From Welwitschia mirabilis (lineage: Eukaryota > Gnetophyta > Gnetopsida > Welwitschiales): a DNA stretch of 22,324 nt. The notes under the pieces were generated by a model that did no database searches, was not told where the DNA came from, and saw only the letters and a list, made by a program, of their open reading frames with translations. The number at the start of each line of letters is the position of its first letter. Position 1 is the stretch's first letter. The DNA is taken from assembly GCA_051453625.1 (NCBI GenBank), contig JBOZIK010000001.1:44312833-44335156 (forward strand), in the 5' to 3' direction. A program made the position numbers and the translations under genes. Below are positions 18,469-22,324 of the stretch, one piece after another.

Positions 18469-18645
18469 GCTTGTTTTTTTTTTATATTTACATATTAGTT
18501 TATTTGATAACCCTTATAGTCTATGTTGCCCTTGATCTGATGAAAATTTCTTGGGTGATATATATTATCAAGGGAAACCTTTATTAAGGCTAGAAGAAAG
18601 TAGTATTAGTTCCATTTTGCATTGTATTTTAAGATTAGATTTCAT
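18469..18645 (+). repeat. LTR segment, first of two nearly identical copies
   Basis: This 177-bp segment recurs at 18746-18922 with three mismatches and the same T10 run. It ends exactly at the left edge of a 100-N gap, and its twin starts exactly at the right edge. Confidence 0.85.
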
Positions 18646-18745
18646 NNNNNNNNNNNNNNNNNNNNNNNNNNNNNNNNNNNNNNNNNNNNNNNNNNNNNNN
18701 NNNNNNNNNNNNNNNNNNNNNNNNNNNNNNNNNNNNNNNNNNNNN

Positions 18746-18922
18746 GCTTGTTTTTTTTTTATATTTACATATTAGTGTATTTGATAACCCTTATAGTCTA
18801 TGTTGCCCTTGATCTGATGAAAATTTCTTGGGTGATATATATTATCAAGGAAAACCTTTATGAAGGCTAGAAGAAAGTAGTATTAGTTCCATTTTGCATT
18901 GTATTTTAAGATTAGATTTCAT
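18746..18922 (+). repeat. LTR segment, second of two nearly identical copies
   Basis: This is the twin of 18469-18645. It continues on to 19004, beyond the homology available in the first copy, up to a second 100-N gap. Confidence 0.85.
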
Positions 18923-19104
18923 CTTGCATTTGTATTATACATTTTATTTCTTACATTATTCTTTTTTTTTATTCATAGTACTATTTTGAAAAGCAACCTA
19001 AGTCNNNNNNNNNNNNNNNNNNNNNNNNNNNNNNNNNNNNNNNNNNNNNNNNNNNNNNNNNNNNNNNNNNNNNNNNNNNNNNNNNNNNNNNNNNNNNNNN
19101 NNNN

Positions 19105-19350
19105 AGATTTTTTGATGACCCTTATAGTCTATGTTGCCCTTGATCTAGTGATAATTTCTTGGGTAATATAGATTATCAAGGATAGCCTTTGTTAAGACTA
19201 AAATTAAGTAGTATTAGTTCATTTTGCATTCATCTATATTAGTTGAACTTTGCATTTGCATGCATTCCTTTATTTCCCTACATTATTATTTATTTCTGGT
19301 TCCTATTCCATTTTTTAAAGAAATCTAAGTCTCATCTCATAGTCTTTAAT
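19105..19350 (+). repeat. LTR segment, third diverged copy
   Basis: This aligns with 18779-19004 from GACCCTTATAGTCTATGTTG to the CTAAGTC motif, but is clearly more diverged than the first two are from each other. It runs without a gap into the LTR end and primer binding site, so this copy is the one physically joined to the element body. Confidence 0.7.
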
Positions 19351-19480
19351 GTGAATATGACATTTTGGGTCTACTTTCACTCATACTAGTATGATGTATT
19401 ATGTAAGATATCTATTTTAGTTATAAATGACAGGATCTCTTTGAATGTAAAAATTTACACAAATACATACTACAACATCT

Positions 19481-19498
19481 TGGCACCATTGCCAGGTA
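19481..19498 (+). other. Decayed primer binding site (Asp tRNA)
   Basis: The sequence is TGGCACCATTGCCAGGTA. The consensus used by Athila/Tat gypsy elements, complementary to the 3' end of Asp tRNA, is TGGCGCCGTTGCCGGGGA. All three CpG sites of the consensus have become CpA. A three-base spacer separates it from the LTR end. Confidence 0.85.
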
Positions 19499-20153
19499 AG
19501 GCTATTAAGGATTATAAGGATTTTCATCATTCAAGTGAATATATCATACCTCTATTTAGTTATTTATCTATGCGACATTATATTTTATTAAGAGTTGTAG
19601 GATTTCTATGTGCATTTTTTCAGTCTTATTTCTTTAGTTTTGGTTTTTGGTAGAAAAAGTATGATCATCCCCTTTGTCATCTCAATGATATTCAAGACAA
19701 TGGTGTGCATTTTTACTTTTGGATTCATTTTTCAATTGTGGATTTTTTGAAATAAATTTGTTTGTATCATCTCCTATGATGTCTAGACAACCAACTGGAT
19801 AACAATCCTATTTTATGTATTTTATAATTTTTGTTTCGATTTTAGTTCTATTTCTATTTTTCTGGTGTGTTGTCCCTTCTATCATCCCCACAATAGACAG
19901 GATAATGGTTTGTTATTTTTTATCTTATTTTTTATTGTTTGATATTTGTAAGATGTTGTAATATGATTAATCTTAAGAATAAATATTAAAGAGAAAGGAT
20001 ACTAATAGAAAATAACATTAAAGAAAATCTAGTGGATATAGAAAATGAATTGGAAAAGTGATCTTCAGTGCACTTAAACCTTATTTCAAATTTATTTTTT
20101 CTGAGTTAGCCTTTCTTAATAAAAATCCTATAGAAGGAGAAAACCAATTTACA
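19499..20153 (+). other. Leader between primer binding site and gag
   Basis: No ORF is supported. Three spaced copies of a motif of the form ATCATC, about 30 bases, then GACAATGGT, GGATAACAAT or GGATAATGGT occur near 19664-19704, 19766-19806 and 19880-19909. A long leader before gag is usual in this lineage. Confidence 0.5.
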
Positions 20154-22324
20154 ATGTCGAGTGCCTCCCATAAGCAGAAATAAGTCATAGAATCTTCTAC
20201 CCATAATGCAAATCTTGACCTTAGAGAATTGCTAGGAAATAAAAAATGAGAGATTCAAACACCTTTTAATCCATTCCTAGGAGATGATATTGAGCTTAAA
20301 AATTTACATGCCTACCCAATTTTTAATAGAGAAAATGATGAGGACCTCTTTTCACACATTGCAGACATTGAACAACTAATCCTCACCTCAAGAAATTGGA
20401 AGAAAAAAATCATTGATAGAACATACATGGTAATATTTTGCATAACATTAAAGGGTAGACCAAAACTCTGGCTAAAAACTATTCCCCACAAAAATCTTAA
20501 AAACATGGGATCAAGTCTGGAAACCCTTTGTAAAAATATTTATGGGTGAAGAAATCATAAGAAAAAGGAAAAAGAAGGTAATGAACTTTCAAAAAAACCA
20601 AATGAAGATTATGCCTCTNNNNNNNNNNNNNNNNNNNNNNNNNNNNNNNNNNNNNNNNNNNNNNNNNNNNNNNNNNNNNNNNNNNNNNNNNNNNNNNNNN
20701 NNNNNNNNNNNNNNNNNNNNNNNNNNNNNNNNNNNNNNNNNNNNNNNNNNNNNNNNNNNNNNNNNNNNNNNNNNNNNNNNNNNNNNNNNNNNNNNNNNNN
20801 NNNNNNNNNNNNNNNNNNNNNNNNNNNNNNNNNNNNNNNNNNNNNNNNNNNNNNNNNNNNNNNNNNNNNNNNNNNNNNNNNNNNNNNNNNNNNNNNNNNN
20901 NNNNNNNNNNNNNNNNNNNNNNNNNNNNNNNNNNNNNNNNNNNNNNNNNNNNNNNNNNNNNNNNNNNNNNNNNNNNNNNNNNNNNNNNNNNNNNNNNNNN
21001 NNNNNNNNNNNNNNNNNNNNNNNNNNNNNNNNNNNNNNNNNNNNNNNNNNNNNNNNNNNNNNNNNNNNNNNNNNNNNNNNNNNNNNNNNNNNNNNNNNNN
21101 NNNNNNNNNNNNNNNNNNNNNNNNNNNNNNNNNNNNNNNNNNNNNNNNNNNNNNNNNNNNNNNNNNNNNNNNNNNNNNNNNNNNNNNNNNNNNNNNNNNN
21201 NNNNNNNNNNNNNNNNNNNNNNNNNNNNNNNNNNNNNNNNNNNNNNNNNNNNNNNNNNACCTCATGAACCTTACTCTAGATGATGCCTGAACAAAATTAG
21301 AAGAGGTTGTGAAGGTTAGTTAAACTTGGTCAAATCCTAATGAAAACCAAAATGTAGGCCAACTCATCAAAGATTTGAAAGAGTTAAACAACAAAATAAG
21401 GTAGAATTCAACCTTATAAATTCTATGAAAGATTTTATAACAACCTTGGAGAAGTATGTAGAAATGATCTTAGATGCCAAAACCACAATCAAAAGAAATG
21501 TTGTGCAAACTTATAAATTATGTGAGGATAATTACCATGTCACTAGAAATTGTCCTCTTTTACCAAAATACAAAGAAAGAATATGTGAAGAAATTTGTGC
21601 TTTTAACCAACCATCTAAAAACTTTCAAAACCAAAATCAAACACAACTTAGGTTAAACATTCATTTTCAAAATAGTTCTCAATCTTTTAGAAACCAATTC
21701 AAAAACACAAACTATCCACCAAGTTTATCTAATTACCAACATCTAAATGATCCAATCATAAACCTTATGGATTATATTAGAAGATAACATAAAGAAATAA
21801 ATTCCAAACTTAATAAGCATGTTTTAATAAACAATGCTAGCACATCAAAGACCTCAANNNNNNNNNNNNNNNNNNNNNNNNNNNNNNNNNNNNNAATTAA
21901 GAAAATATTGTAAAGTTGGAACAAAAAGTGGATAAAAAATAATCCTCCTCTATGTGAACCTTTCACCTCCTAAAATAACTTTAGAAATGATGAAGAATAA
22001 TAGGAAAAGGACATTAAAATATCAAAAGATTATAATTTACCTTGTCTTGGCAAAATAAAAAGAAAAATCCTTCTCAAAAAACCACCTCTTATCTTCGTAT
22101 GCTTAATAAAAATTCAACTTTCAATAATCATTTAAAAGCCTTGATGAAAAATGTGATCATAAACTTATCTTTTTTGAAAGTTTTACAAGAAAATCCAAGA
22201 TATAAAAATTATGGAAAGACCTAATAAGAAGAAAATAAAAATGAGTTATCCCTAGCAAGGTCTTTCTTGCTCAATCCCTCACAAATATAGTATTATAAAA
22301 ATCACCCAAATGTAAAATTCTCGG
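20154..22324 (+). pseudogene. Broken gypsy gag, Athila/Tat-like, running off the window
   Basis: The capsid gene of the right-hand element starts at the ATG at 20154 (MSSASHKQ, then a stop). The same frame continues through NPFLGDDIELKNLHAYPIF and YMVIFCITLKGRPKLWL, the helical region typical of Retrotrans_gag. A frame change near 20500 continues it as TWDQVWKPFVKIFMGEE. Gaps at 20619-21258 (640 N) and 21858-21894 interrupt it. From 21425 an open piece of 120 residues holds a zinc knuckle, with Tyr for the first Cys (21512-21514), then Cys (21521), His (21536) and Cys (21551). An Asn/Gln-rich tail follows. The piece at 22042-22224 (LRMLNKNSTFNNHLKALMKN and a NPRYKNYGK stretch) matches the conserved linker that precedes protease in Athila elements. 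Protease itself would lie beyond 22324. Several stops make it non-functional. Confidence 0.8.

Larger units (their letters stand above)
18039..19477 (+). repeat. Gypsy LTR, copy 2 (5' LTR of the right-hand element)
   Basis: This is homologous to the LTR ending at 14961 and is followed by a primer binding site and gag, so it is a 5' LTR. It contains a U3 palindrome (18161-18180), a TATA box (18302-18310) and ends in TACTACAACA at 19477. Two 100-N gaps (18646-18745 and 19005-19104) each separate repeats of the same LTR segment, so its true length is unclear. The 5' boundary is approximate. Confidence 0.7.

Noticed and set aside
19441-19653. 70-codon ORF across the LTR end
   Set aside because: It spans the LTR boundary and primer binding site, so it cannot be a normal gene.
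20312-20506. 64-codon minus-strand ORF
   Set aside because: It is antisense to the gypsy gag core.

Overview
The window looks like transposon-rich DNA from a flowering plant nuclear genome. It is strongly AT-rich, has assembly gaps (runs of N), and contains no intact gene. Everything recognisable is a decayed LTR retrotransposon of one of two superfamilies. The species cannot be named from this sequence.

Left third (about 40-6802, minus strand): a Ty1/copia array with three related LTRs and two internal regions, ordered LTR A (40-1182), gag 1 (2342-3325), LTR B (3396-4367, cut by a gap), gag 2 (4468-5493), LTR C (5564-6802). Both internal regions begin with a decayed initiator-Met-tRNA primer binding site and encode broken copia gag (UBN2-type). 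No copia pol is visible, but gaps of 881 and 100 N fall where pol could be. The LTRs share a TATA box, an upstream array of GGTCGACC-like boxes, and a 35-bp minisatellite that has expanded in LTR C.

Middle (7113-14961, plus strand): the 3' part of a Ty3/gypsy element of the Athila/Tat branch. It has reverse transcriptase, RNase H and integrase remnants (7113-9870), a long T-rich spacer, a second degenerate ORF in the position of the Athila/Calypso env-like gene (about 12078-13086), and an LTR ending near 14961. The copia array may have inserted into this element, which would explain why its gag and 5' LTR are not seen.

The block 14962-18038 has no confident genes. It holds weak minus-strand ORF remnants and one short direct repeat.

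Right end (18039-22324, plus strand): the start of a second gypsy element with a related LTR, a decayed Asp-tRNA primer binding site (19481-19498), a leader, and gag with a zinc knuckle. The window stops about where protease should begin.

All the protein remnants carry stops, frameshifts and many G-to-A or C-to-T type changes, as expected for long-silenced, cytosine-methylated transposons. None of these copies should be able to move by itself. I found no new enzyme system. The most interesting signals are in the LTR promoters (palindromic box arrays about 120 bp upstream of TATA) and in the three-LTR copia structure.
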